NCBI GenBank assembly: GCA_963829505.1
Contig: CAWHIL010000002.1
Coordinates: forward strand, 558,001-622,000
DNA from: Roseiarcus sp963829505
GTDB lineage: Bacteria; Pseudomonadota; Alphaproteobacteria; Rhizobiales; Beijerinckiaceae
DNA length: 64,000 bases
Direction of reading: 5' to 3'
Part shown: piece by piece, positions 1 through 8,059 of the stretch
Numbering within the stretch: the first letter of the stretch is position 1
Layout: every line of letters begins with the position of its first letter
The notes under the pieces: generated by a model
What the model was told of the DNA's origin: nothing
The model's input: the letters and a program-made list of their open reading frames with translations, nothing else
Databases searched by the model: none
Position numbers and translations under genes: made by a program

Positions 1-93
1 TATCGCATGGTCGGCGCCGACGGGACCGCGTTCGACGTCGCCATTCCGGCTTTTCCGCTCGATTCCCCGCACGTCAAGCGGACGCTGAACTAG
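1..93 (+). CDS. apaG: ApaG C-terminus (partial)
   Basis: The window opens inside a plus-strand gene; the last 30 codons are visible and end with TAG. The tail contains the stretch FDVAIPAFPLDSP followed by a short basic end and LN, which matches the end of the ApaG family (a small FN3-fold protein linked to Co2+/Mg2+ resistance, of uncertain biochemical role). The start and most of the protein lie outside the window, so the call rests on the tail only. mtgA starts 10 bases downstream, so the two could be co-transcribed. Confidence 0.6.
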   Translation, partial: YRMVGADGTAFDVAIPAFPLDSPHVKRTLN

Positions 94-103
94 CGCTCCT
101 GCG

Positions 104-787
104 ATGGCGCGCGGCGCAAGGATTATCCGGACCGTGGCGCGCGCCGCGCTCTGGTCGGTCGCCGCGCTCGCGGTCGTCTTTTTCTTCCTCGTCGCGCTCT
201 ACACGGCCGTCGAGCCGGTCTCGACCTTGATGCTCGCCCGCCTCGCGACCGGACGATCCTACGAGCGCACGCCCGTTCCTCTCCGCGACGTGGCCCCGGC
301 GGCGGTCGCCGCGGTGATCGCCTCGGAGGACGCGGCCTTCTGCACGAACGGCGGCGTCGACTGGGAAGCGCTGAGCGACGTCATGGCGAGAGCCGGCGGC
401 CGGGGGCCGTCGCGGGGCGCATCGACGCTGACCATGCAGACCGCCAAGAACCTTTTCCTCTGGCCCGGCCGCTCGACGTTGCGGAAGGCGATCGAGATCC
501 CGATGGCGCTGATCCTCGGGACGATCTGGACCAAGCGGCGAACGATCGAGGTCTATCTCAACATGGCCGAATGGGGCGACGGGCTTTTCGGCATCGAGGC
601 CGCGTCCCGCCGCTATTTCCATAAATCCGCGCACGCGCTCGACCTGCGCGAAGGGGCGCTGCTCGCGGGCGCGCTGCCCAATCCGCGCAAGCGCGACCCG
701 GGGCGCCCGACGATCTTCGAGCGCCGCCGGGCGGCCGAGATCATGGCGCGCGCCGCCGCCGCTCCGGACGCGATGAAGTGCCTTTGA
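104..787 (+). CDS. mtgA: Monofunctional peptidoglycan glycosyltransferase
   Basis: 227 aa, the usual size for MtgA, a GT51-family enzyme that polymerises lipid II into glycan strands at the periplasmic face of the inner membrane. One membrane anchor covers about residues 14-34. The catalytic glutamate lies in ASEDAAF (about residue 75). The family blocks GASTLTMQTAKNLFLW, RKAIEIPMALILG, YLNMAEWGDGLFGIEAA and the C-terminal ALLAGALPNP follow in order. There is no transpeptidase domain, which separates it from class A penicillin-binding proteins. It starts with ATG 10 bases after the apaG stop. Confidence 0.93.
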   Translation: MARGARIIRTVARAALWSVAALAVVFFFLVALYTAVEPVSTLMLARLATGRSYERTPVPLRDVAPAAVAAVIASEDAAFCTNGGVDWEALSDVMARAGGRGPSRGASTLTMQTAKNLFLWPGRSTLRKAIEIPMALILGTIWTKRRTIEVYLNMAEWGDGLFGIEAASRRYFHKSAHALDLREGALLAGALPNPRKRDPGRPTIFERRRAAEIMARAAAAPDAMKCL

Positions 788-790
788 GAG

Positions 791-846
791 CGCGGGCGAA
801 AAAGCGGATGCCGGTTTTTCGCGAAAAGCGCGCTTGAAATCAAACA
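791..846. repeat. Dispersed intergenic element (family F, copy 1)
   Basis: Between mtgA and the holin-like gene sits a stretch with CGAAAAAGCGGATGCCGG followed by TTTTTCGCGAAAAGCGCG. It resembles, in opposite orientation, the element after the DsbA-like gene near 22315-22418. Such sequences are widespread in rhizobial intergenic DNA; the role here is unknown. Confidence 0.5.
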
Positions 847-938
847 AGCGAGCGCGCCGGCCTCGGAGCCGATAGCGGGGCGCACTGGCGAAACCGCCCC
901 CGGGCGCCTAAATATCGCCGCCGAAGGAGTACGCCGTC

Positions 939-1346
939 ATGCAAGGGTTTCTCATTCGAGCCGCGGTCGTCGCCATCGGCCTCTGGCTCGCCTCGCAGAT
1001 CGTGCCGGGGATCGAATTCCATTCGACCGAATCGCTGATCGCCGCGGCCCTTCTGCTCGGGATCATCAACGCCTTCGTGCGGCCGGTCCTCATCATCCTG
1101 ACGCTGCCGATCACGCTCCTCACGCTCGGCCTCTTCCTGCTCGTCATCAATGGGCTGATGATCGAACTCGTGTCGGGACTGCTCAGCGGCTTCGTCGTCA
1201 CCGGCTTCTGGCCGGCCGTCTTCGCCTCCATCGTCGTCAGCCTGACGAGCTGGGTCATGTCGAGCTGGATCGGCGGCGGCGGCCGCGATCATGGCCGCAT
1301 CGACACGATCACGATGCGCCAGACCGCGCCGGGCCGGTGGGAGTGA
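939..1346 (+). CDS. Phage holin family 4 / small four-helix membrane protein
   Basis: 135 aa with four hydrophobic segments (about residues 5-22, 32-52, 55-78 and 90-110). The stretch IINAFVRPVLIILTLPITLL is the hallmark of the PF04020 family, named after mycobacteriophage holins but common as a chromosomal inner-membrane protein in bacteria without prophages. The tail is polar (GGGGRDHGRIDT). There are no phage genes nearby, so a lytic role is unlikely. The function is unknown; the start is preceded by a GAAGGAG ribosome site. Confidence 0.8.
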   Translation: MQGFLIRAAVVAIGLWLASQIVPGIEFHSTESLIAAALLLGIINAFVRPVLIILTLPITLLTLGLFLLVINGLMIELVSGLLSGFVVTGFWPAVFASIVVSLTSWVMSSWIGGGGRDHGRIDTITMRQTAPGRWE

Positions 1347-1420
1347 GCGGCGCTTCCCTCCAAAACCTTCCCCCTCTGCACGCGCCGGCGGGGTGAGGGC
1401 GTCGCCACGCAGGCTGCCCC

Positions 1421-2236
1421 TCACTGAAGCCACGCCACCGGGATCTCGGCGTCGCAGACATAGTGGTTGACCTTGCCGAGCGTGACCCGCTCGCCCTCGC
1501 GATGCCACGTCGGGTCGCCGATGGCGCCGGCCTCCTTCAGCTCGGCCAGGATGAAGTCGCGCTCGGCGTTGGTGTCGGCGGCGGTCGCGTGAGTGAACTG
1601 GAAGGTGAAGCTCGTGAACGACAGTCCGGTGTCGCGCGTGCCGGCGCCGAGCCAGATCGCGCGGTCCTTGAGCGGCGGGCGATCGGCGTTGAGCCAGAAC
1701 CCGGCGGTGTTCACCTCCGGCGCGCGGTCGACGTTCAAGGCCCAGAAGCGGATGTGGTGGCGCTTGCGCGGGCTTCCGTCGATCGCCTTCTCAAAGCCGA
1801 CATCCTGCTTGCGGCCGAAAAGGTAGAGGCTCGAGAACGGCGCAGACGGATAGGGCCGGTTGAGGACGAACGACACGGCCATGCCCCAGGAGCTCCTCAA
1901 GCCCAGCGCATCGGCCTCGACCCAGCCGGCGCGGGTAAAGGCCTGGCGCAGCTCGGCAAGAACGCCGACGAGCGCGAGATTGACTGGATCGCCCGGAAAG
2001 CCGTCGCCCGTGAGGGTGAAGCTCGGCACGCTGCCGCGCTTCATGACCTTGAGACCCATGCGGACGATGCGCGGCAGGATGACATAGGCCGCGATCGCGT
2101 AGGTCGCTGCAAGCGCCAGGATGGTCGGCAGCCGGTGATCGGTCAGGCGAAAGACTCGGACGATCAGCCAGATCGCCAAAACGCCGAGGAGCCCGACCAG
2201 CAGACGCCGGATGCAGATAAGGAGAAACCGCGCCAT
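1421..2236 (-). CDS. LssY C-terminal domain protein
   Basis: Two membrane segments occupy about the first 55 residues, followed by a soluble domain matching the LssY_C family: it includes AFTRAGWVEADALG, LYLFGRKQDVGFEKAID, RHHIRFWALN and GAGTRDTGLSF. This domain is also found at the end of Legionella LssY and some PAP2-type membrane proteins; its reaction is not established. The reading frame extends upstream to an ATG at 2263 and a TTG at 2287. I chose the ATG at 2236 because the membrane segment begins there, but the start is uncertain (271 aa as given). Confidence 0.75.
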   Translation of the reverse strand: MARFLLICIRRLLVGLLGVLAIWLIVRVFRLTDHRLPTILALAATYAIAAYVILPRIVRMGLKVMKRGSVPSFTLTGDGFPGDPVNLALVGVLAELRQAFTRAGWVEADALGLRSSWGMAVSFVLNRPYPSAPFSSLYLFGRKQDVGFEKAIDGSPRKRHHIRFWALNVDRAPEVNTAGFWLNADRPPLKDRAIWLGAGTRDTGLSFTSFTFQFTHATAADTNAERDFILAELKEAGAIGDPTWHREGERVTLGKVNHYVCDAEIPVAWLQ

Positions 2237-2330
2237 CGCCCCGCCCACGTCCCCCGCGCGCATTCCTTCGCGCTTTTCCAACGCCAACTCTGCCCGCGGC
2301 GGGCGGGAGCGGCAAGCGCGCGCTCGAAGG

Positions 2331-2395
2331 TTTCACCACAAAGGACACCAAGGGCACAAAGCCCTCCGTGTCCCTTCGTGTCCTTTGTGGTGAAA
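2331..2395. repeat. Perfect-armed palindrome (family D)
   Basis: The left arm TTTCACCACAAAGGACAC is repeated inverted as GTGTCCTTTGTGGTGAAA on the right, with further imperfect pairing inside (AAGGGCAC against GTGTCCCTT). Each arm pairs over at least 18 bases without mismatch. It lies between the ClC stop and the LssY_C start. Similar ACAAAG/GACACC palindromes are common intergenic repeats in alphaproteobacteria. In RNA it would form a long hairpin, so it may act as a terminator or mRNA stabiliser. Confidence 0.75.
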
Positions 2396-2409
2396 GAAAC
2401 CCTGCCTTG

Positions 2410-4176
2410 TCACCCCCCGCCCAGCACCCCGCGCAGAGCCCCGTTGGTCTCCTGCGCGTAGCGCCGCGCCGCGAAAGCCTCGCTGAGCGTGCCCAGAACA
2501 TGGCCCGAGTCGCGTTCGGTCACCGCGAGCGTGTCGGTCTCGGCGGCGCCGAAGAGGGTAAGCGCGCTCTGGATGTCGTCGTCGGGATGCAGCGTCGTCG
2601 CCGGCAGGTGGACGAGGAGCCCGGCCGCTCCGCCGTCGTCGTCGCCCTCGAGCGTCTGCGCGTAGGCCTCGGCGACGTGAATGAGGCCCGCATAGCGTGC
2701 GTCATCGTCGACCGCGACCACGACGTTGGCGCTGCCGAGCGGAAAGGCCTCGCGGAAGGCGGCGAGACTCTTCCGGGCGAGAAAGACGGGCGGCGAGGGG
2801 ATCATCATGCGCCGGACGGTGAGGTCGCGGAGCCAGCCGACGTCCTGGCCGCCGCGGATCGTCTCGCCGCGCAGGTGCAGCCGCCAGGTGGTGAACGAAT
2901 AGCCGAAGACGGCGCGCACGACGAGCGAGGTTGCGATCGAGGCCGCGAGCACGCCGCCGGCGACGGGCAGATCGCCGGTGCTCTCGAGCGTCAGAAAGCT
3001 CATGGTGAGCGGCCCGCCGACAATGGCCGTGCTGAGCGCCCCCATGCCGACCAGGGTCGAGGCGACCGCGTCGAGCCCGAGACCCGGGAGCGCCGCATTG
3101 ATCGCGATGGCGTAGAGCTTGCCGAGCAGCGACCCGACGAACAGCGAGGCGAAGAAGAGGCCGCCGCGGAAGCCGGTTGCGAGCGACATCATGCTGGCGA
3201 AGAGCTTGACCACGATCAGCGTCGCGAGCAGGCGCGCGCCCATCGGGGCGTAGAAGTCGAGCGCGAGCGCGCCATGTCCGGCGCCGAGCACCTGCGGCGT
3301 ATAGAGCGCCAGCGCCCCGAGCAGGAAGCCGCCGGCGACGGGCCTAAAGAGCCGCGAGGGAACGAGAACGCGGAACGCGCGCTCGATCAGCGCCGCCGCC
3401 TGCATTGCGCCAACTCCGAGCGCGGCCGCCACAAGTCCAAGCCCGATCAGCGCGACGTAGTGCGGGAAGGCGAGCGCCGGGGCCTCGGTGACGATGATGC
3501 CGTAGGGCGACCCGGCGATCGCCTTCGTCGTCAGGGTCGCGGCGAGCGAGGCCGCGAACACCGGCCCGGCGATCGCCAGCGAGTAGTTGCCGATAATGAG
3601 TTCGAAGGCGTAGAAGGCGCCGGTCAGCGGCGCGCCGAAGGCCGCGGCGATGGCGCCGCCCGCGCCGCAGCCGACCAGCGTCCGCAAGTCCTGCCGGCGC
3701 AGGCGGCTGTCGATGCCGAAGCGCGAGGCGATGCCGCCGCCGATCTGCGCGTAGCCCGCCTCGAGCCCGACCGAGGCGCCGCAGCCGTTCGACATCACCG
3801 TCTGGGCGCTGACCAGCAGGCTGTCGGTCAGCGACATGCGCCCGCCGCGCAGCGCGTTCGCCTCGACCGGATCGACGGCCGGCTTCGCCTTGCGGCGCGC
3901 CAGCCAGAAGTCGATTCCCCCGAGCGCCAGACCCGCGAGCATCGGCGCCGCGAAGGCCGCGACGGGAGGCACCCGCGCCGCCGCGCTGAGGCGCACGTCG
4001 AATGGGATGCCGTAGATGAAGACATGCGCGAGATTGGCGATCAGCGTCATCACGCTGACGGCTGCGCCGGCAAACACGCCGACGACCAGCGCCAGCCCGA
4101 CAAGCCCGAGATCGCTGCCGCGCAGCCGCGTGCGCAGCCGCGCGAGAGCGACGAGCGCGCGCCGGGGCGCCTTCAT
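2410..4176 (-). CDS. Atypical ClC chloride channel/antiporter with CBS domains
   Basis: 588 aa. About residues 20-420 form a multi-helix ClC membrane core and the last ~130 residues a CBS-domain pair (LTVRRMMIPSPPVFLARKSL onward). The central filter region reads CGASVGLEAGYAQ: the gating glutamate is kept, but the canonical G(K/R)EGP loop is changed to GLEAG. The later GxFxP loop reads GGLFFASLFVGS, without its proline. A subset of bacterial ClC proteins shares this pattern. Transport of Cl- in exchange for protons is the family role; selectivity of this variant is unproven. No neighbour suggests a specific job. Confidence 0.85.
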   Translation of the reverse strand: MKAPRRALVALARLRTRLRGSDLGLVGLALVVGVFAGAAVSVMTLIANLAHVFIYGIPFDVRLSAAARVPPVAAFAAPMLAGLALGGIDFWLARRKAKPAVDPVEANALRGGRMSLTDSLLVSAQTVMSNGCGASVGLEAGYAQIGGGIASRFGIDSRLRRQDLRTLVGCGAGGAIAAAFGAPLTGAFYAFELIIGNYSLAIAGPVFAASLAATLTTKAIAGSPYGIIVTEAPALAFPHYVALIGLGLVAAALGVGAMQAAALIERAFRVLVPSRLFRPVAGGFLLGALALYTPQVLGAGHGALALDFYAPMGARLLATLIVVKLFASMMSLATGFRGGLFFASLFVGSLLGKLYAIAINAALPGLGLDAVASTLVGMGALSTAIVGGPLTMSFLTLESTGDLPVAGGVLAASIATSLVVRAVFGYSFTTWRLHLRGETIRGGQDVGWLRDLTVRRMMIPSPPVFLARKSLAAFREAFPLGSANVVVAVDDDARYAGLIHVAEAYAQTLEGDDDGGAAGLLVHLPATTLHPDDDIQSALTLFGAAETDTLAVTERDSGHVLGTLSEAFAARRYAQETNGALRGVLGGG

Positions 4177-4204
4177 GGCCGCACGAGCGAGGCTGAGAGC
4201 GCGG

Positions 4205-4386
4205 CCCCCTTCTCCACGAAGTGGGGAAGGTGTCGCCTAAGGCGACGGATGGGGTGGGGAAAGCAGGACGCCTTGTGGGCCAAGGGCAGGCCAATGTTCG
4301 TGCAAGCCTTCTCGCCGCAACCAAGCGGGCCGCACCCCATCCGTCGGCCTTCGGCCGACACCTTCCCCAGCAAAGCTGGAGAAGGG
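4205..4386. repeat. REP-like extended palindrome (family A, copy 1)
   Basis: Left part CCTTCTCC...GGGGAAGGTGTCGCC...GGCGACGGATGGGG is mirrored on the right by CCCCATCCGTCGGCC...CGACACCTTCCCC...GGAGAAGGG. The two arms are separated by about 70 bases. It fills the 297-base gap between clc and proB. Relatives lie at about 6861-7000 and 7869-7993. Confidence 0.75.
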
Positions 4387-4473
4387 TTCCCCCGACGCCG
4401 AACGGACCTGACGCAAGCATGACGCATATCGAACCTTTTGCGCGGCGCGGGCGCGCGACGCAAACCCAACGCC

Positions 4474-5601
4474 CTACCGTCCGGCGAGCGCCATGTCGTC
4501 GCGGTGGATCATCTCGGCCCGGCCGGGCGTTCCGAGGAGATGGGCGATGTCGCGCGAGTTGCGGCCGCGGATGCGCTCGGCGTGCAGCGCGTCGAAGGCG
4601 ATGAGCCCGCGCCCGATCTCCGCCCCGCGCGCGTCGCAGATGGCGACGCAGTCGCCGCGCGAGAACGACCCCTCGACGCGTACGACGCCCGCCGGCAGGA
4701 GGCTCTTGCCGCGGTCAAGCGCCGCCGCCGCGCCGTCGTCGACGTAGACCGCGCCTTTGAGTTCGAGCGAGCCGCCGATCCAGATCTTGCGCGCCGCGAC
4801 CGGGTTCGACGGCGTCAGGAACCAGGTGCAGCGCCCGCCGGCCCCGACCCGCGCGATCGGATGCATGACCCGCCCGTCGGCGATGATCATGTGCGTGCCG
4901 GCCGACGTCGCGATGCGCGCGGCCTCGATCTTGGTGCGCATCCCGCCGCGCGACAGTTCCGAGGCCGCCTCGCCGGCCATGGCCTCGACCTCCGGCGTCA
5001 GCCGCTCGACGACGGCGATGAGCGCAGCGTCTGCGTTCCGAGAGGGCGGCGCGTCGTAGAGCCCGGCGACGTCGGAGAGGAGGATGAGGAGGTCGGCGCT
5101 CGCCATGGTGGCGACGCGGGCGGCAAGCCGGTCGTTGTCGCCGTAGCGGATCTCGCTGGTGGCGACGGTGTCGTTCTCGTTGATGACCGGCACGGCGCGC
5201 ATGGCCAGAAGCCGGGCGAGCGTCGCCCGGGCGTTGAGATAGCGGCGGCGCTCCTCGGTGTCGCGCAGCGTGACAAGCACCTGGCCGGCGACGATGGCGT
5301 GTTTCGCCAGCGCCTGCGCCCAGGCGCTCGCCAGCGCGATCTGGCCGATGGCGGCGGCGGCCTGGCTGTCCTCGAGCTTCAGTCGCCCCTTCCGCAAGCC
5401 GGCAAGCGTTCGGCCAAGCGCGATCGCGCCCGAGGAGACGATCGTCACGTTCGCGCCGCGGGCGTGCAGGGCGGCGACGTCGTCGACGAGCGCGTCGAGC
5501 CAGGCCTGGCGGATCGCGCCCTCGGCCGCATCGACGAGCAGCGACGAGCCGACCTTGACGACGACGTGCTGGAATGGATCGAGGGAGGGAACCTGAGCCA
5601 C
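4474..5601 (-). CDS. proB: Glutamate 5-kinase
   Basis: First step of proline synthesis: ATP-dependent phosphorylation of glutamate in the cytoplasm. The amino-acid kinase fold begins with HVVVKVGSSLLVD and includes VTIVSSGAIALG, QVLVTLRDTEERRRYLNA, VPVINENDTVATSEIRYGDND and GGMRTKIEAA. The C-terminal ~80 residues are a PUA domain (GVVRVEGSFSRGDCVAI). The open frame runs upstream to 5841, but homology begins only shortly after GTG 5601, which gives 375 aa, the family's normal length. No strong ribosome site is seen at that GTG. proA is not adjacent. Confidence 0.9.
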   Translation of the reverse strand: MAQVPSLDPFQHVVVKVGSSLLVDAAEGAIRQAWLDALVDDVAALHARGANVTIVSSGAIALGRTLAGLRKGRLKLEDSQAAAAIGQIALASAWAQALAKHAIVAGQVLVTLRDTEERRRYLNARATLARLLAMRAVPVINENDTVATSEIRYGDNDRLAARVATMASADLLILLSDVAGLYDAPPSRNADAALIAVVERLTPEVEAMAGEAASELSRGGMRTKIEAARIATSAGTHMIIADGRVMHPIARVGAGGRCTWFLTPSNPVAARKIWIGGSLELKGAVYVDDGAAAALDRGKSLLPAGVVRVEGSFSRGDCVAICDARGAEIGRGLIAFDALHAERIRGRNSRDIAHLLGTPGRAEMIHRDDMALAGR

Positions 5602-5896
5602 GGCCGCCGGCTTCAAAGAGAAATGCGCCCGAACGTTGAAAGGAAAGGCGGAAACGCCGTCTAGGGCATGACCGGCCCGGATGGCAAGGCGGTCGGCCTT
5701 CAAGGCGCGGCCGGCAGGCGAGCCGGTTACGGTGATCCACGGGCTTACGCCCGGCGTTGACCGGGCCGGGGGGCCGATCTTAAGAGACGCCCTGCCGGCG
5801 TCCGGCCTTTTCAAGGGCGCCCTCGCGCGCCCGCTCCGCAAGCGCCCATGCGATCCGACCGATCAAAGCGAAGAGACCTTTCGAAGGGATAGGACG
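5602..5896. other. Divergent intergenic region proB/mbfA
   Basis: 295 bases between the divergent proB and mbfA starts. It must hold both promoters. I looked for an Irr iron-control element (TTTAGAA-type inverted repeat), which controls mbfA in other rhizobia, and did not find one. A near-palindrome CCTTTCGAAGG lies about 8 bases before the mbfA ribosome site. Nothing else is recognisable. Confidence 0.5.
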
Positions 5897-6853
5897 ATGC
5901 GCAATTTCGACGAACTCAACGAGCGCGAAATCCTGGCCCTCGCCATCAGCAACGAGGAGGAGGACAGCCGCATCTACGCCGACTTCGCCGACGGCCTCGT
6001 CGCCGACTATCCGGCGAGCGCCCAGGTCTTCACCGAAATGGCGGCCGAGGAGAACGAGCACCGGAGGCGCCTCATCGACCTTTTCGTATCGAAGTTCGGT
6101 CAGCACATCCCGCTCATCCGCCGCCATGACATCCGCGGCTACATCCCGCAACGGCCTGTCTGGCTCATTCGCCCGCTGAATCTCGAAACGGTGCGCGCGA
6201 CCGCGCGCGCCATGGAGAAGGGCGCCGCACGCTTCTATCGCGAAGCGATCACCCGGACTTCCGACGCCTCGATCCGCAAGCTGCTCGGCGACCTCGCCGC
6301 GATCGAGGACCAGCACGACAACCGCGTCGGCGTTCTCGAGCGCGAGGTCCTGACGCCCGCCGCCCGGAACACCGAGGGCGAGCACGAGCGGCGCAAATTC
6401 ATCCTGCAGATCATCCAGCCGGGCCTCGTCGGCCTGATGGACGGTTCCGTGTCGACGCTGGCGCCGGTGTTCGCGGCTGCCTTCGCCACCCACAACACCT
6501 GGAACGCCTTCGTGGTCGGCCTCGCGGCTTCGGTCGGCGCCGGCATCTCGATGGGCTTTGCGGAAGCGCTCGCCGACGACGGCAAGCTCTCGGGCCGCGG
6601 CGCGCCGCTCATGCGCGGCGCTGTCTGCGGGCTCATGACGACGGCGGGCGGCATCGGCCACACGCTGCCGTTCCTCATCCCCGATTTCTACTGGGCGACG
6701 CTGATCGCCGTCTGCGTGGTGGTGATCGAACTCATGGTCATCTCGTGGATCCAGTGGCGCTACATGGACACCCCGCCGCTCTCCGCCGCCGCCAAGGTGA
6801 TGCTCGGCGGCGCCCTCGTCTTCGCCGCCGGCGTGCTGATCGGCGTGAGCTGA
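5897..6853 (+). CDS. mbfA: MbfA: ferritin-like/VIT1 membrane iron exporter
   Basis: 318 aa. The N-terminal ~165 residues are a ferritin-like (erythrin/rubrerythrin) domain with iron-ligand motifs SNEEEDSRIY, AAEENEHRRR and AIEDQHDNR. The C-terminal half is a VIT1/CCC1-type domain of about five membrane helices beginning with GLVGLMDGSVSTLAP. This fusion is membrane-bound ferritin A, shown in Agrobacterium and Bradyrhizobium to export iron and protect against H2O2 and acid. An upstream in-frame extension to 5681 overlaps the proB promoter side; the ATG at 5897 is preceded by AGGACG and begins the homology. Confidence 0.92.
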   Translation: MRNFDELNEREILALAISNEEEDSRIYADFADGLVADYPASAQVFTEMAAEENEHRRRLIDLFVSKFGQHIPLIRRHDIRGYIPQRPVWLIRPLNLETVRATARAMEKGAARFYREAITRTSDASIRKLLGDLAAIEDQHDNRVGVLEREVLTPAARNTEGEHERRKFILQIIQPGLVGLMDGSVSTLAPVFAAAFATHNTWNAFVVGLAASVGAGISMGFAEALADDGKLSGRGAPLMRGAVCGLMTTAGGIGHTLPFLIPDFYWATLIAVCVVVIELMVISWIQWRYMDTPPLSAAAKVMLGGALVFAAGVLIGVS

Positions 6854-6860
6854 AGTTGTA

Positions 6861-7000
6861 GGCGCCCCCTCATCCGGCCGCGCGTGCCGCGCGTCCACCT
6901 TCCCCCCGAGGGGGAAGGGGCGAAGGCGCGCAGTTCCTCCCTTCTCCCTCGGGGAGAAGGTGTCGCCGAAGGCGACGGATGAGGGGGCGCCGAAGGCGCC
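6861..7000. repeat. REP-like extended palindrome (family A, copy 2)
   Basis: GGCGCCCCCTCATCCGGCC on the left is mirrored by GGATGAGGGGGCGCC on the right. Between them are CCTTCCCCC and GAGGGGGAAGGGGC, then CCTTCTCCCTCGGGGAGAAGG and GTGTCGCCGAAGGCGAC. The element fills the convergent gap between mbfA and the methyltransferase-like gene, where it could end transcription in both directions. Confidence 0.8.
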
Positions 7001-7012
7001 GGATGCGCGAGC

Positions 7013-7855
7013 CTAAGACTGGTGCCCGCCGGTGAACGGCACGAAGGGGATGATCGCGCCGCCGTAGATGTCGGAGCGCACGACCGAGGCGGCGCCGTCC
7101 GCGCCCGTCCGCCGCACGGCCTTGATGACGTGCTGCGCGCCCGGCGGCCCGACCGGAATGACCATGATCCCGTCGGGCTTGAGCTGCTGCAGGAGCGGCG
7201 GCGGGATGTGGTCGATGCCGCAGGTGACGATGACCTTGTCGAAGGGGCCCTGCTCCTCCCAGCCGTAATAGCCGTCGGCGTTCCTGGTGCGGATGGCGCG
7301 GTACTCGGAATAGCCCTCGCCAATCAGCCGGTCGTAGAGCGCCCGGGTGCGGGCGGCGAGCGGCGGGATGATCTCGATCGAGAAGACATTCGGCGTCAGG
7401 TTCGACAGATAGGCCGACTGGTAGCCCGAGCCCGTGCCGATCTCGAGCACCTTGTCGCCCCGCCTGATCCCGAGCGTGTTCGTCATCCTGGCGACCGTGT
7501 GCGGCCCGGTGATGGTCACGCCGAAGCCGATGTTGAGGTGATGCCATTCGTAGGCGCGGTCGAGGTTTTCCGCGCCCACGAATTTTTCGCGGGGCGTGAG
7601 GAGGTAGGCGCGGATGTCGGCCTCGTCCCAGACATCCTGGTGCGACAGAAGCTGCTGCAGCCGGTCCCACCGCTGGCCGAGGAAGTTCGGGTCCTCGCTG
7701 CGGTTGGCGGCCATCCAGGCGACGAAGGCGTCGCGCGTCGCGCGCGGCGGCGAGGCGCTCCAGTCGTAGGGCGCGGGCACGCTGGCGAGCGCCGGCGCCG
7801 AGACGGCGGCGGCGGCGCCGACGAGAAACGCGCGGCGGGTGGGACGTGAGGTCAT
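7013..7855 (-). CDS. Protein-L-isoaspartate O-methyltransferase-like protein with Tat signal
   Basis: 280 aa. Residues 1-25 form a twin-arginine signal: SRPTRRAFLVGAAAAVSAPA. The rest is a Pcm/PCMT-type Rossmann methyltransferase with DKVLEIGTGSGYQSAYL (SAM loop), VFSIEIIPPLA, GWEEQGPFDKVIVTCGIDHI and LLQQLKPDGIMVIPVG. Cytosolic Pcm repairs isoaspartyl residues with SAM. Here the Tat signal predicts export or membrane anchoring, where SAM is not known to be supplied. The ATG at 7855 is preferred because it starts the signal; the open frame upstream is a shadow. The gene is divergent from an exported chorismate mutase. Confidence 0.82.
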   Translation of the reverse strand: MTSRPTRRAFLVGAAAAVSAPALASVPAPYDWSASPPRATRDAFVAWMAANRSEDPNFLGQRWDRLQQLLSHQDVWDEADIRAYLLTPREKFVGAENLDRAYEWHHLNIGFGVTITGPHTVARMTNTLGIRRGDKVLEIGTGSGYQSAYLSNLTPNVFSIEIIPPLAARTRALYDRLIGEGYSEYRAIRTRNADGYYGWEEQGPFDKVIVTCGIDHIPPPLLQQLKPDGIMVIPVGPPGAQHVIKAVRRTGADGAASVVRSDIYGGAIIPFVPFTGGHQS

Positions 7856-7868
7856 GGGGTCGATTGTA

Positions 7869-7993
7869 TAGCAGCGTCCCCTTCTCCCGTCCGGGAAGGG
7901 ACAGGGATGAGGGCGCCCTGCCGGGTCGGTTGGCGCGAATATTGAAGCGGCGGACCCCTCATCCCCGGCCCTTCTCCCCACGGGAGAAGGGAG
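7869..7993. repeat. REP-like extended palindrome (family A, copy 3)
   Basis: TCCCCTTCTCCCGTCCGGGA...GGGATGAGG on the left is mirrored by CCCCTCATCCCC...CCTTCTCCCC...GGGAGAAGGGAG on the right. It occupies most of the divergent gap between the Pcm-like and chorismate mutase genes, so it sits in or beside both promoters. Confidence 0.7.
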
Positions 7994-8059
7994 ATGCGCC
8001 CATTGCCCGAGGGGCGGCGCTCGGAGACATTGCGTGCGTCGTCCCCTGGAGGCCTTTCG

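Noticed and set aside
939..1346. Prophage remnant suggested by the holin-family hit
   Set aside because: No endolysin, integrase, structural gene or att repeat is nearby, and this family is common on chromosomes.
2368..4422. A 684-residue plus-strand open frame opposite clc
   Set aside because: It is the antisense shadow of the ClC gene: Arg/Glu/Asp-rich, without domains, and typical of high-GC DNA.
5681..5896. 72-residue N-terminal extension of MbfA
   Set aside because: It overlaps the proB promoter side, has no ribosome site and lies outside the ferritin-like domain.
5780..5896. Irr iron-control element before mbfA
   Set aside because: The expected AT-rich inverted repeat is absent; the only near-palindrome is short and imperfect.
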